DNA of 64,000 nt from Galactobacter valiniphilus (GTDB lineage Bacteria > Actinomycetota > Actinomycetes > Actinomycetales > Micrococcaceae). Every line of letters starts with the position of its first letter. Within the stretch, counting starts at the first letter, position 1. The stretch covers positions 1-64,000 of the forward strand of contig NZ_QQXK01000015.1 of assembly GCF_003575975.1 (NCBI RefSeq). The letters run 5' to 3'. The notes beneath the pieces are model-generated. The model made no database searches and was not told the DNA's origin. It saw nothing but the letters and a program-made list of their open reading frames with translations. A program made the translations under genes and the position numbers. This document shows, in pieces, positions 55,513 through 64,000 of the stretch.

Positions 55513-55518
55513 TAGCGT
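55513..55518 (+). promoter_or_regulatory. -10 box of the small acidic protein gene
   Basis: TAGCGT 7 nt before the ATG at 55526; leaderless arrangement. Confidence 0.45.
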
Positions 55519-55525
55519 TTGGCCC

Positions 55526-55786
55526 ATGAGCTCCGATCCGCGCCTCGCCCTCGAATCCCTCACCTCGGCCCTCGCCGAGCACCTCAACGCCGTGGCGGCC
55601 CGCCGCTCGGACGACGACCCGCGGGTCGATGAGGCCTACGACCGCATTGCTGAGACGTTCGGTAACTACGAGGACGCGCTGTGGGATGCCTACCAGGAGT
55701 CCACCCCGCTCGACCTCTTCGACGAGGATCCCGACGACAGCGATGACGACGACGAGGACGCGGACGAGGACACGCTGGAGTCCTGA
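55526..55786 (+). CDS. small acidic conserved protein
   Basis: 86 aa: a helical N-terminal two-thirds (LALESLTSALAEHLNAVAARR...AYDRIAETFGNYEDALWDAYQES) and a strongly acidic tail with a run of Asp/Glu from about residue 66. No family with known function is recognised. Similar small acidic proteins occur next to uppP in related genomes and are sometimes labelled primosomal without evidence. The theoretical pI must be very low. Confidence 0.75.
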   Translation: MSSDPRLALESLTSALAEHLNAVAARRSDDDPRVDEAYDRIAETFGNYEDALWDAYQESTPLDLFDEDPDDSDDDDEDADEDTLES

Positions 55787-55823
55787 GTTCCCGGCGCGCG
55801 GCCCTGAGGCCGCGCGCGTGAAG

Positions 55824-55829
55824 TAGGGT
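55824..55829 (+). promoter_or_regulatory. -10 box of uppP promoter (leaderless)
   Basis: TAGGGT 8 nt before the uppP GTG. Confidence 0.5.
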
Positions 55830-55837
55830 TCACTTCC

Positions 55838-56671
55838 GTGAACTGGTTGTACGCCGCCTTGCTCGGACTGGTCCAAGGCCTCACCGAATTCCTGCCGATC
55901 TCCTCCTCGGCGCATCTGCGCATCGTGGGCGGATTCATGCCGGGCGGTGACCCGGGCGCCGCCTTCACCGCGATCACGCAGCTCGGCACCGAGCTGGCAG
56001 TGATCGTGTTCTTCTGGCGGGACATCGTCAAGATCATCAAGCACTGGTTCCTCTCGCTCGTCGGGAAGCTGCCGCGGAACGATCCGGACGCGCGCCTGGG
56101 CTGGTGGATCATCCTCGGCTCCCTGCCGATCGGTGTGCTCGGCCTGCTCTTCCAGGACCAGATCGACACGACCTTCCGCAGCCTGTGGATCGTGGCCACG
56201 ATGCTCATCGTGTTCGGCATCCTGCTGGCCCTCGCGGATTCGCTCGGCAAGCAGCGCAAGCAGTTGCGCGACATGACGGCGGGGCAGGGCCTGCTCTACG
56301 GCCTGTTCCAGGCCCTTGCCCTGATTCCCGGCGTCTCGCGCTCGGGCGGCACCATCACGGGCGGCCTGGCGATGGGCTTCACGCGCGAAGCCGCCGCCCG
56401 CTACTCCTTCCTGCTCGCCATTCCCGCCGTGGTGCTCTCCGGCGGCTACAAGCTCGTGAAGTCCCTCGACGAGGGCTTCACCGGCCCGTACGGCCTGGGT
56501 GAGACGGCCGTAGCCACCCTCGTCGCCTTCGTCGTGGGCTTCGTCATCATCGGCTGGCTCATGAAGTACATCTCGACGCACTCGTTCCGTGCGTTCGTCT
56601 GGTACCGCATCGCCCTCGGTTTCCTGCTCTACCTGCTGCTCGGGCTGGGCCTCATCAACGCCACCGCGTGA
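55838..56671 (+). CDS. uppP: undecaprenyl-diphosphatase (BacA/UppP)
   Basis: 277 aa from GTG with about eight membrane segments. Both active-site motifs are present: [16 protein letters not shown] near residue 9 and [17 protein letters not shown] near 165. It dephosphorylates undecaprenyl-PP to recycle the lipid carrier for cell-wall synthesis. It is followed 77 nt later by mshC, a conserved actinobacterial pair. Low-level bacitracin tolerance is a known property of the family. Confidence 0.95.
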   Translation: MNWLYAALLGLVQGLTEFLPISSSAHLRIVGGFMPGGDPGAAFTAITQLGTELAVIVFFWRDIVKIIKHWFLSLVGKLPRNDPDARLGWWIILGSLPIGVLGLLFQDQIDTTFRSLWIVATMLIVFGILLALADSLGKQRKQLRDMTAGQGLLYGLFQALALIPGVSRSGGTITGGLAMGFTREAAARYSFLLAIPAVVLSGGYKLVKSLDEGFTGPYGLGETAVATLVAFVVGFVIIGWLMKYISTHSFRAFVWYRIALGFLLYLLLGLGLINATA

Positions 56672-56748
56672 TGACCCCGAGCGCGCGCCCCGGCGCCCTC
56701 GCGCAACGCACCCGCGCCACCCGCCTTACCCCCTAGGAGTCCTTCCTC

Positions 56749-58005
56749 GTGCATGCCTGGTCAGCACCCGTCGTCCCAGCGGTCCCCGGGACCCCGCCCC
56801 AGCTGCGGCTGCACGATACGGCGGCCGGCGCCGTCGTTCCCGTGACGGCACAAGGCACCGCGTCCCTCTACGTCTGCGGCATTACGCCCTACGACGCCAC
56901 GCACCTGGGACATGCGAACACCTACGTGGCGTTCGACCTGCTGCAGCGCCAGTGGCGCGACGCCGGCCTCGCCGTCGAGTACGTGCAGAACGTGACCGAT
57001 GTGGACGACCCGCTGCTCGAGCGCGCCTCGGCCACCGGTGTGGACTGGCGCGAACTGGCGGAGAGCCAGGTGCAGCTCTTCCGCACGGACATGGAGGCGC
57101 TGCGCGTGCTTCCCCCCGAGCACTACGTGGGCGCCGTCGAGTCCATCCCGTGGATCGTGGACGCCGTCGAGGAGCTCGTCCGCCGCGACCTCGCGTACCG
57201 CGTGCCCGGCACGCACGGCGAGCCGGACGGCGACGTGTACTTCGATACCCGCGCCGCCGAAGGCGCCGTGTGGAGCCTGGGCGACGAATCGCACTACTCG
57301 CTCCCCACGATGCTCGAGCTGGCGGCCCAGCGCGGTGGCGATCCCGAGCGCCCGGGCAAGCGAGACCAGCTGGATCCGCTGTTGTGGCGCGTGGAGCGCG
57401 CGGGCGAGCCGGCGTGGGAGGGACGCACGCTCGGCGCCGGCCGCCCGGGCTGGCACATCGAGTGCTCGCTCATCGCCGCTCACTGCGTCCCGGGGACCCT
57501 CACGGTCCAGGGCGGCGGTTCCGACCTCATCTTCCCGCACCACGAGTTCTCGGCCGGTCACACCGCGGCGCTGCTCGAGCGCCCGCTGGCCGAGCACTTC
57601 GTGCACACGGGCATGGTGGGCCTCGACGGCGAAAAGATGAGCAAGTCGCTCGGCAACCTCGTGCTCGTCTCGAAGCTGCGCGCGCAGGGCGTGGAGCCCG
57701 CGGTGATCCGCGCCGTGCTGCTCTCCCAGCACTATCGCTCCGATTGGTTCTACGAGGACTCCATGCTGGGGCGCGCCGCCGGGCGCTTGGCGGCCTGGTC
57801 CGCGGCGGCCGGGGCCACGAGCCCCGAGCGCGCGCAGGCCCTCGTGGCGGGGCTGCGCGCCGCGCTGGCCGAGGACCTCGACGCACCGGCCGCCCTCGCG
57901 GCGCTCGACGCGTGGGCCGCGGCCGAGCCCTCGGCGCCCGACGCCGCCGCCACCGCCTTGGTGCGCGACGCCGCCGACGCCCTCCTGGGCCTGACGCTCG
58001 CCTGA
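56749..58005 (+). CDS. mshC: cysteine:GlcN-Ins ligase MshC
   Basis: 418 aa from GTG with AGGAG upstream. It is a class I CysRS paralogue: zinc-site Cys in YVCGITPYD near 44, HIGH-like THLGHANTY near 54 and KMSKSLGN near 292. It lacks the tRNA-binding C-terminal part of CysRS. It joins cysteine to GlcN-inositol in mycothiol synthesis. mshA is in the same window; mshB and mshD are not. Confidence 0.95.
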   Translation: MHAWSAPVVPAVPGTPPQLRLHDTAAGAVVPVTAQGTASLYVCGITPYDATHLGHANTYVAFDLLQRQWRDAGLAVEYVQNVTDVDDPLLERASATGVDWRELAESQVQLFRTDMEALRVLPPEHYVGAVESIPWIVDAVEELVRRDLAYRVPGTHGEPDGDVYFDTRAAEGAVWSLGDESHYSLPTMLELAAQRGGDPERPGKRDQLDPLLWRVERAGEPAWEGRTLGAGRPGWHIECSLIAAHCVPGTLTVQGGGSDLIFPHHEFSAGHTAALLERPLAEHFVHTGMVGLDGEKMSKSLGNLVLVSKLRAQGVEPAVIRAVLLSQHYRSDWFYEDSMLGRAAGRLAAWSAAAGATSPERAQALVAGLRAALAEDLDAPAALAALDAWAAAEPSAPDAAATALVRDAADALLGLTLA

Positions 58006-58027
58006 GCGCCACTCACCTCAACCACCA

Positions 58028-58069
58028 CGACGGCGGCGGGCCGGGCACCAGCCCGGCCCGCCGCCGTCG
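58028..58069. terminator. bidirectional terminator, mshC / PAC2-like gene
   Basis: Perfect 19-bp arms (58028-58046 and 58051-58069) with loop ACCA and the CGACGGC core, between convergent genes. Confidence 0.85.
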
Positions 58070-58085
58070 GGCGTTGGGTCGTGAG

Positions 58086-58655
58086 CTATGCCCGGTCGAG
58101 CAGGCGCGTGAGGCCGTCGGCGATCTCGTCGCCGCCCGGCAGCTCACCCTCGAGCCGGTGCTCCCATTCGCGCACGAGCCCCGCGACGCGCGGGTCCCGC
58201 GTGGCCAGCTCGTCCGCCCCGCGGCGCCACGCCTCGGCGTCCTCGTGGAGGGCACGATCCGCACCAGGCCCGCCCAGGAGCCTGGCCGCGGCCTCGATGA
58301 GGCGGATGGCGGCGGCCGGCTGTGGGGCGTGGGACGCGTACGCCGGGACCGTCACGAGCAAGACCGCGCCGCCGCCTGAACCGGGCAGCGGATCGACGCG
58401 TAGGGGAAGATCCATGCGGTGGCTGGCCCGGCCGGCCTGGGCCAGGAGGAGAAGCACCGGAGTTCCCTCGGCCGCCAGCCGCCCCGCGAGGGCCGCCTCG
58501 GCCCCGGCAGCGGCATCGGCGGCCGGGGCGGGGGAGGGCCCGAGCGCCCATGCGTGCCGCAGTCGCGCGGCGGCGAGGCTCGCTGCCCCGCCCGCGTCGG
58601 AGGCGCCCCTGCCGATCACGAGCGTGGGGCGCGCCGCCCCGGGAATCTGCGTCAT
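58086..58655 (-). CDS. short PAC2-like protein
   Basis: 189 aa. The C-terminal ~90 residues follow the PAC2 pattern (TVPAYASHAPQPAAAIRLIEAAARLLG, then a helical segment ending GDEIADGLTRLLDRA). The N-terminus has SDAGGAASLAAARL like the PAC2 start. Ordinary actinobacterial PAC2 proteins are near 280-300 aa, so about 100 internal residues appear to be missing. It lies in the usual place for a PAC2 gene beside the pupylation locus, but the assignment is tentative. A -10-like TACCGT is 6 nt before the ATG. Confidence 0.6.
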   Translation of the reverse strand: MTQIPGAARPTLVIGRGASDAGGAASLAAARLRHAWALGPSPAPAADAAAGAEAALAGRLAAEGTPVLLLLAQAGRASHRMDLPLRVDPLPGSGGGAVLLVTVPAYASHAPQPAAAIRLIEAAARLLGGPGADRALHEDAEAWRRGADELATRDPRVAGLVREWEHRLEGELPGGDEIADGLTRLLDRA

Positions 58656-58661
58656 GGAACC

Positions 58662-58667
58662 ACGGTA
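58662..58667 (-). promoter_or_regulatory. -10 box of the PAC2-like gene (leaderless)
   Basis: TACCGT on the minus strand, 6 nt before the ATG at 58655. Confidence 0.4.
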
Positions 58668-58708
58668 GGCCACGCCGGCCCACGGGCGGGCGCGGCCCCC
58701 GCACGCCG

Positions 58709-58714
58709 TAGACT
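58709..58714 (+). promoter_or_regulatory. -10 box of the M50-trmI-arc-dop series (leaderless)
   Basis: TAGACT 7 nt before the M50 gene ATG. Confidence 0.5.
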
Positions 58715-58721
58715 GGATCGC

Positions 58722-59876
58722 ATGCCCTCCACCGGAACCGCGCGCCCCTGGTACGACCGGCCCTTGCGCCTCGGCGCCGTGGCCGGGGTGCCCGTCGCCG
58801 TCTCCACCTCGTGGATTCTCGTGACCGTGGGCATGGTCGCCATCTTTGCTCCGCAGATCCGCCGCACCCTCCCCGAGCTGGGGTGGATCGCCGCCGGTGC
58901 GGTGGCCCTCGTGTACACGCTCATCCTGGCCGTCTCCGTGCTCCTGCACGAGGTGGCGCACGCGCTGGCGGCCCGCTCCGTAGGCTGGCGTGACTCCAGC
59001 ATCGAGATCACCCTGTGGGGCGGGCACACGAGCTTCGAGGCGCACGAGGAGAGCCCCGGGCGCTCGCTCTTCGTCTCCATCGTGGGGCCGCTCGTCAATC
59101 TGGTGCTGGGCGGCCTGGGGCTCGTGCTGCAGCAGCCCTGGGCACCCCAAGGCGTCAGCGAGCTTCTGCTCTACATGGCGGTGTGGTCAAACTTTGCCGT
59201 GGGTGTCTTCAACCTGCTGCCCGGGCTGCCCCTGGACGGCGGGCGCGTGGTCGAAGCCATCGCCTGGAAAATCACTGGCTCGCAGGCCAAGGGCACCATC
59301 GCGGCCGGATGGGCCGGGCGCGTGGTCGTGATCGGTGTGGTGAGCGCCGTGGTCTTCGCCCTCGTGCGCGGGGGCTTCACGCCAGGGCCTCTCACCTTCG
59401 CCGCCCTGGCCCTGGTGCTGGTGCCGCTCTGGACCGGGGCCGGCCGGTCACTGCAGCACGGACGCCTGCGCCTGAACCTCGAGGGCATGCAGGCCTCCAC
59501 CCTGCTGCGTCCGGTGCAGCTGCTCCCCGCCGGGGCGAGCGTCGCCGGGGCCGAGGCCGCCGGCGTGCTCTACGGCACTGTGGTGCTGGCGACCGCCCCG
59601 GGCGGCGGCCTGCTGCGCGTGCTTCCCGAGGCGGTCCTCGCCGTTCCCGAGTCCCTGCGCGGGGGCACGCCCGCCACCCAGGCCGGCGTGCCGGCCGACG
59701 ACGGCGCCGTGGTGAGCCCGGACGCCGACGGCGACCGGCTGGCCCGCGCCGCCCTTGAATCCATCAGCGGCACCGTCCTCGTCGTCGACGAGTCCGGGCG
59801 CTGCGTCGGCGCCGTGCGCCGAGAAGACGTCGTGGCGGCCATCCAGGCGCGCCCCAGGAAGGAACCCCAGCAGTGA
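58722..59876 (+). CDS. site-2 protease family protein (M50)
   Basis: 384 aa with about six membrane segments. The zinc motif is LLHEVAHALAAR near residue 70 and the third ligand is in NLLPGLPLDGGRVVEA near 168. The C-terminal ~130 aa look like a pair of CBS-type repeats (LLRPVQLLPAGASV; ISGTVLVVDESGRCVGAV). It is an intramembrane protease of unknown substrate, perhaps an anti-sigma factor. It overlaps trmI by 4 nt (GTGA). Confidence 0.9.
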   Translation: MPSTGTARPWYDRPLRLGAVAGVPVAVSTSWILVTVGMVAIFAPQIRRTLPELGWIAAGAVALVYTLILAVSVLLHEVAHALAARSVGWRDSSIEITLWGGHTSFEAHEESPGRSLFVSIVGPLVNLVLGGLGLVLQQPWAPQGVSELLLYMAVWSNFAVGVFNLLPGLPLDGGRVVEAIAWKITGSQAKGTIAAGWAGRVVVIGVVSAVVFALVRGGFTPGPLTFAALALVLVPLWTGAGRSLQHGRLRLNLEGMQASTLLRPVQLLPAGASVAGAEAAGVLYGTVVLATAPGGGLLRVLPEAVLAVPESLRGGTPATQAGVPADDGAVVSPDADGDRLARAALESISGTVLVVDESGRCVGAVRREDVVAAIQARPRKEPQQ

Positions 59877-60979
59877 ACAACGAGCTTTCCGCCTCGCCGA
59901 CCGGTGCCGACCACCGGCGCGGACCCCTGCGCGCCGGCGAACGCGTGCAGATCACGGACGAGAAGCGCCGCATCAACACCATCACCCTCAGCATCGGTGG
60001 GGAGTTCCACTCGCACGTTGGCGTGCTCAAGCACGACGCGATGATCGGCGAGCCGGAGGGCAGCGTCGTCGAGAACAACGAGGGCGTGCGGTACCAGGTG
60101 CTGCGCCCCCTCCTGAAGGACTTTGTCCTCTCCATGCCGCGCGGCGCGGCCGTGGTGTACCCCAAGGACGCCGGCCAGATCGTCACGATGGGCGACATCT
60201 ACCCGGGTGCCAACGTCGTGGAGGCCGGCGTCGGCTCCGGCGCGCTCACCATCTCGCTGCTGCGCGCCGTGGGCGACGGGGGCACGGTGCACTCCTTCGA
60301 GCGCCGCGAGGAGTTCGCGGACGTGGCCCGCGGCAACGTCGCCACGATGTTCGGCGCCATGCCCCCGGCCTGGTCGCTGTCCATCGGTGACTTCCAGGAG
60401 GAGGTCCTGAAGGCCAAGGCCCCCGGCAGCGTCGACCGCGTGGTCCTCGACATGCTCGCCCCGTGGGAGTGCCTCGACGCCGTCGCCACGGTGCTCGCGC
60501 CCGGCGGCGTGTGGGTCAATTACGTCGCCACCGTCACGCAGCTCTCCCGCGTGGTCGAGGCGATCCGCGCCGATGGCCGCTTCACCGAGCCCGATTCCTT
60601 CGAGTCGATGGTCCGCGGCTGGCACGTGGACGGCCTCGCCGTGCGCCCCGATCACCGCATGGTGGCCCACACTGGCTTCCTCATGACCACCCGTCGCCTG
60701 GCCGACGGCGCCGTGGGCATCCCGCACGCCAAGCGCGTCAAGGAGGCCAGCTACTCGGCCGAGGACCTCTCCGCGTGGACGCAGGATCACGCCGAGGAGG
60801 CCTGGGTTCCCGAGGCGCTCGGCGAGCGCGGCGTGAGCGTGAAGAAGCTGCGCAAGTCGGGCCGCGAGGCCCTGCGCACCGCCGCCGCTGGCGGCGCAGA
60901 CGTGAGCGCCGAGCTCGCCGAGGCGCTCGAGCGCACCGTCCCGCAGCCGGGCACCCCCGAGCCGGACGCGCAGGACTGA
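59873..60979 (+). CDS. trmI: tRNA (adenine-58-N1)-methyltransferase TrmI
   Basis: 368 aa from GTG overlapping the M50 stop. The SAM motif is VEAGVGSGALTISLL near residue 120, followed by VDRVVLDMLAPWECL near 185. It methylates A58 in the tRNA T-loop. The C-terminal ~70 residues are an extra charged tail. It lies immediately upstream of arc, the usual order in actinobacterial pupylation loci. Confidence 0.93.
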   Translation: MNNELSASPTGADHRRGPLRAGERVQITDEKRRINTITLSIGGEFHSHVGVLKHDAMIGEPEGSVVENNEGVRYQVLRPLLKDFVLSMPRGAAVVYPKDAGQIVTMGDIYPGANVVEAGVGSGALTISLLRAVGDGGTVHSFERREEFADVARGNVATMFGAMPPAWSLSIGDFQEEVLKAKAPGSVDRVVLDMLAPWECLDAVATVLAPGGVWVNYVATVTQLSRVVEAIRADGRFTEPDSFESMVRGWHVDGLAVRPDHRMVAHTGFLMTTRRLADGAVGIPHAKRVKEASYSAEDLSAWTQDHAEEAWVPEALGERGVSVKKLRKSGREALRTAAAGGADVSAELAEALERTVPQPGTPEPDAQD

Positions 60980-61100
60980 GCTTCGGCGGCGCACTGCCGC
61001 CGCACACGCGAGGGCGTTTCGCCTGGTGGACTCGATGTCGCCGGCGGGGCGCCCTCGCGGCAAAATGAGGCACGAACCACAAGCTTCAGGAGGAGCACCC

Positions 61101-62729
61101 ATGAGCACCCCGGCGGCCCAAGACGGCCTGCGCACCGAGTTGAGCGACGCCCGCAAGCGCGCCCTCGAGCTTTCCGGCAAGCTCCAGGAGGTCAGCACCC
61201 AGAACTCCCGGCTCGTGGACGCCCTGCAGCGCGCCCGCGAAAAGATGGAGGGCATGCGCCAGGCGCTCGAGCACGACGGCGATCTGCCGTTCGGGCACGG
61301 CGTGGTGGTGCGTGTGCATCGCGGAGGCACGGCGGCCCCCGGCACCTCCATCAAGTCGGCCGATGTGCGCAGCGTCGACATCGCCCACGGCGGGCGCCGC
61401 GTGCGCACGAGCGTCTCGCCGCTCGTCGATTTTGCCGGGCTGCGCCCCGGCACCGAGGTGCTCCTCAACGAGGCCCTCGTGGTGGTCGCCCTCCTGCCGC
61501 AGCAGGGCACGGGCGAACTCATGACCGTCAAGGAGGTGCTCCCCGGCGAGCGGCTCCTGGTGAGCGGCCCCGCCGACGATCAGCGCGTCGTCGTGCTGGG
61601 CGGGGAGCTCACGGCCACGCCGCCGCGCCCGGGGGAGCTGGTCCTCGTGGAGCAACGCTCCATGGTCGCCACCCAGGTGGTCCGCCCGCAGGGCTACTCC
61701 GCCCTGGAACTGGAACACGTCCCCGACACGCGTTACACGGACATCGGCGGGCTCGGCCCGCAGATCGAGGCGATCCGCGACGCAGTGGAGCTGCCCTTCC
61801 TCCATTCCGAGCTCTTTGCCGAGCACCAGCTGCGCGCCCCGCGCGGCGTGCTGCTGTACGGACCTCCCGGTTGCGGCAAGACGCTCATCGCTCAGGCCGT
61901 CGCCCACTCGCTCTCGGAGGAGGCCGGAACGCGCGGCTACTTCCTGAACATCAAGGGCCCGGAGCTGCTGGATAAGTACGTCGGCGAGACCGAGCGGCAG
62001 ATCCGACTGATCTTCGACCGCGCCCGCGACAAAGCGGCGGCCGGCCACCCCGTCGTCATCTTCTTCGACGAGATGGACGCCCTCTTCCGCACGCGCGGCA
62101 CGGGCGTGTCCTCCGATGTGGAGACCACGATCGTCCCGCAGCTGCTCGCCGAGATCGATGGCGTGGAGAAGCTGGAGAACGTGCTCGTCATCGGCGCGAC
62201 CAACCGCGAGGATATGCTGGATCCGGCCCTGCTGCGACCCGGCCGCCTCGACGTCAAGGTCCGCATCCGTCGCCCCGACCGCGAGGGTTCCTCGCAGGTC
62301 CTCTCGCTCTATCTCAACGAGAGCGTGCCGCTCGCTGCTGCCGAGCTGGAGCACTACGGCTCGGCGGCGGGCGCCGCGACCGGACTGTGCGAGGTGGCGG
62401 TGGAGGAGATCTTCCACCGCGACTCCATGACGGCGATGCTGGAGCTGACCGACGAGGACGGCACGGTCACCGTGCTGCACCGCGGCGACCTGGTCTCCGG
62501 CGCCTCCCTGCGCAACATCGTCGACCGCGCCAAGCGGGCGGCGATCAAGCGCGTCCTGGCCGGCGGCGAGCGCGGCCTCGACGCCGAGCTGGTGCGCCAC
62601 GCGGTGCAGGACGAGTTCGCCGAGCTGGGCCAGATGCCGGCCAGTGGCGATCCGGAGGAGTGGGCCCGCGTGTCCGGGCGCCGCGGCGCCCGGCTCGTGA
62701 AGGTGCGCTCGCTGGCGGCCGGCGCGTGA
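61101..62729 (+). CDS. arc: proteasome-associated ATPase ARC/Mpa
   Basis: 542 aa; the ATG is preceded by GGAGGAG. It has an N-terminal coiled coil (about 8-55) that binds Pup, two OB-fold domains (about 60-225), then the AAA module with GPPGCGKT near 256, VVIFFDEMDAL near 320 and arginine finger region RPGRLD near 378. It unfolds pupylated proteins. The protein ends VRSLAAGA and lacks the Gln-Tyr-Leu tail that opens the 20S proteasome. dop overlaps its stop. Confidence 0.94.
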   Translation: MSTPAAQDGLRTELSDARKRALELSGKLQEVSTQNSRLVDALQRAREKMEGMRQALEHDGDLPFGHGVVVRVHRGGTAAPGTSIKSADVRSVDIAHGGRRVRTSVSPLVDFAGLRPGTEVLLNEALVVVALLPQQGTGELMTVKEVLPGERLLVSGPADDQRVVVLGGELTATPPRPGELVLVEQRSMVATQVVRPQGYSALELEHVPDTRYTDIGGLGPQIEAIRDAVELPFLHSELFAEHQLRAPRGVLLYGPPGCGKTLIAQAVAHSLSEEAGTRGYFLNIKGPELLDKYVGETERQIRLIFDRARDKAAAGHPVVIFFDEMDALFRTRGTGVSSDVETTIVPQLLAEIDGVEKLENVLVIGATNREDMLDPALLRPGRLDVKVRIRRPDREGSSQVLSLYLNESVPLAAAELEHYGSAAGAATGLCEVAVEEIFHRDSMTAMLELTDEDGTVTVLHRGDLVSGASLRNIVDRAKRAAIKRVLAGGERGLDAELVRHAVQDEFAELGQMPASGDPEEWARVSGRRGARLVKVRSLAAGA

Positions 62730-64000
62730 GCGCGCCCCGGCCGACCGCCGTCGGGCTCGGTGCGCCACAGGGCCTGCGGCCCGGCTCGCGCATCATGGGC
62801 ACGGAGACGGAGTTCGGCGTGCTGGCGCCCGGAGCGCCCGGGCTCAGCCCCACGCAGCTCAGCGCCGCCGTCACGACCGCGATGGTCGACGTGGCCCGGG
62901 AGCTCGGTTCCCGGGGCGCCGGCGCACCCTGGGACTACGTGCACGAGCGCCCGCTGGACGACGCGCGCGGCTTCAGCATGGAGCGCGGAGCGGCCCACGA
63001 GAGCCAGCTGACCGACGAGGGTGACGTGCTCGACGCCCGTCAGATCGCGCTCGAAGACGGCGACGCCTGGGCGCAGCTCAAGGAGGATTCCTCGATCCTC
63101 ATGAACCTCGTGCTCGGCAACGGCGCGCGCTTCTACGTGGACCACGCCCACCCCGAGTACAGCTCGCCGGAGACCACCAACTCCTGGGACGCCATGGAAT
63201 GGGACCTCGCCGGTGATCGCCTCGCCGCGCGGGCAGCCGAGCTGGCGGGGGAGCGGCTCGGCGCAGAGGTGCTCCTGCACAAGAACAACACCGACGGCAA
63301 GGGCCAGAGCTACGGCACGCACGAGAACTACCTCGTGCCCCGCTCCGTCCCGTTCCAGGAGCTCGTCTCCGGCCTCCTCCCGTTCTTCGTGAGCCGGCAG
63401 GTAACGTGCGGCGCCGGCCGGGTGGGCCTGGGCCGGCGCGGCGAGCGTCCCGGCTTCCAGATCTCCCAGCGCGCCGACTTCTTCGAGAACACGGTGGGCC
63501 TCGAGACCACCATCCGGCGCCCCATCGTCAACACCCGCGACGAGCCGCATGCCGACGACGCCCGCTGGCGCCGCCTGCACGTCATCCCGGGTGACGCCAA
63601 CCTCGTGCCGACCTCCGCGCTGATCCGGCTCGGCTCCACCTCGCTGGCCCTGCGGCTCATCGAGGACGGGCTGGCCCCGCAGATCACGCTTGCTGATCCC
63701 GTGGAGGACCTGGCCCGCGTCTCGCAGGACCCCTCGCTGGGAGCGGTGCTCGTGGCCGACGGCGGGCGGCGGCTGAGCGCCCTCGACATCCAGGAGGCCT
63801 ACCTCGAGGCGGCCGAGCGGCACTACGGCACGCAGAACCACGCCGAGGCGGCCGCCCTGACGTGGTGGCGCCGCGCCGTCGACGCCCTGCGCGCTGGGGA
63901 CGACTCGGCGCAGCGTTTCGTGGAGTGGCAGGCCAAACAGGCGCTCCTGGAGGGGTACCGCGAGCGCGGGGGGCTTGACTGGGATAGCCCCAAGCTCGCC
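62726..64000 (+). CDS. dop: depupylase/deamidase Dop (3' end beyond window)
   Basis: At least 425 aa, cut by the window end. The start is GTG 62726 (overlapping arc) or ATG 62795 (MGTETEFG), which fits the family start better. The nucleotide/metal motif GTETEFG, YVDHAHPEYSSPE near 133 and KNNTDGKGQSYGTHENY near 175 are present. The extended loop after residue 40 is of Dop rather than PafA type. Dop deamidates Pup-Gln or removes Pup from proteins. pup and pafA would lie just outside. Confidence 0.93.
   Translation, partial: MSAPRPTAVGLGAPQGLRPGSRIMGTETEFGVLAPGAPGLSPTQLSAAVTTAMVDVARELGSRGAGAPWDYVHERPLDDARGFSMERGAAHESQLTDEGDVLDARQIALEDGDAWAQLKEDSSILMNLVLGNGARFYVDHAHPEYSSPETTNSWDAMEWDLAGDRLAARAAELAGERLGAEVLLHKNNTDGKGQSYGTHENYLVPRSVPFQELVSGLLPFFVSRQVTCGAGRVGLGRRGERPGFQISQRADFFENTVGLETTIRRPIVNTRDEPHADDARWRRLHVIPGDANLVPTSALIRLGSTSLALRLIEDGLAPQITLADPVEDLARVSQDPSLGAVLVADGGRRLSALDIQEAYLEAAERHYGTQNHAEAAALTWWRRAVDALRAGDDSAQRFVEWQAKQALLEGYRERGGLDWDSPKLA

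Overview
The window is chromosomal core sequence from a high-GC actinobacterium of the order Micrococcales. It looks most like Micrococcaceae (Arthrobacter, Kocuria, Micrococcus or Rothia). I infer this from the GC-rich coding, frequent GTG starts, mycothiol genes (mshA, mshC), whiA, opcA, a DUF3099 protein, the Pup/ARC/Dop locus, and gene order (rapZ-yvcK-whiA-sodA-gap-pgk-tpiA-secG facing tkt-tal-pgi-zwf-opcA). The species cannot be named from sequence alone. Nothing here is clearly a new multi-gene system. The most unusual features are DNA-level structures and a few odd proteins.

Layout. 1-7.6 kb (+): rapZ, yvcK, whiA, sodA, then the lower-glycolysis operon gap, pgk, tpiA, secG. 7.7-15.3 kb (-): pentose-phosphate operon tkt, tal, pgi, zwf, opcA, with no pgl. 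15.5-17.9 kb: haem O and haem A synthases ctaB (+) and ctaA (-), convergent around a repeat-rich gap; ctaA follows a two-gene ABC exporter (-). 19.9-24.6 kb (+): Fe-S assembly operon sufR-sufB-sufD-sufC-sufT. 24.6-27.6 kb (-): a zinc metallopeptidase and the biotin ECF transporter bioY-bioM-bioN, with a BioQ-type operator. 27.8-32.9 kb: ABC-F ATPase (+); SURF1, a small Cys protein and a DUF3099 protein (-); two SDR genes (+). 32.9-34.4 kb: an intact IS30-family element lying in the loop of a convergent terminator. 34.4-41.5 kb: VanW protein and serB (-); ABC ATPase, TauE, SpoU methylase, rpmE2 and a lipoate-ligase-like protein (+). 41.6-50.9 kb: pepN and a large acyl-CoA dehydrogenase/oxidase (-), a TetR regulator (-) with a long palindromic operator, and a divergent thiolase, FabG4-like, MaoC operon (+). 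51-58 kb: mshA (-), tRNA-Leu(GAG) (-), M20 peptidase, acyl-CoA dehydrogenase-like protein, DUF5703, a small acidic protein, uppP, mshC. 58-64 kb: short PAC2-like protein (-), then M50 protease, trmI, arc and dop (cut by the window end).

Functional themes. Central carbon flow (EMP and PPP) is encoded in two convergent operons separated by two strong terminators. Haem A synthesis and SURF1 point to an aa3-type cytochrome oxidase. Mycothiol, SodA and Suf cover redox and iron-sulfur needs. Dop and ARC start the pupylation locus, but ARC lacks the C-terminal tyrosine motif that docks on the 20S proteasome.

Two recurring DNA features stand out. Many transcription terminators share a CGACGGC/GCCGTCG core. 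Several genes have a TAGGGT/TAGACT-like -10 box only 6-8 nt before the start codon, which suggests leaderless mRNAs. Large open frames antisense to real genes are common and are artefacts of the high GC content; they are not annotated.
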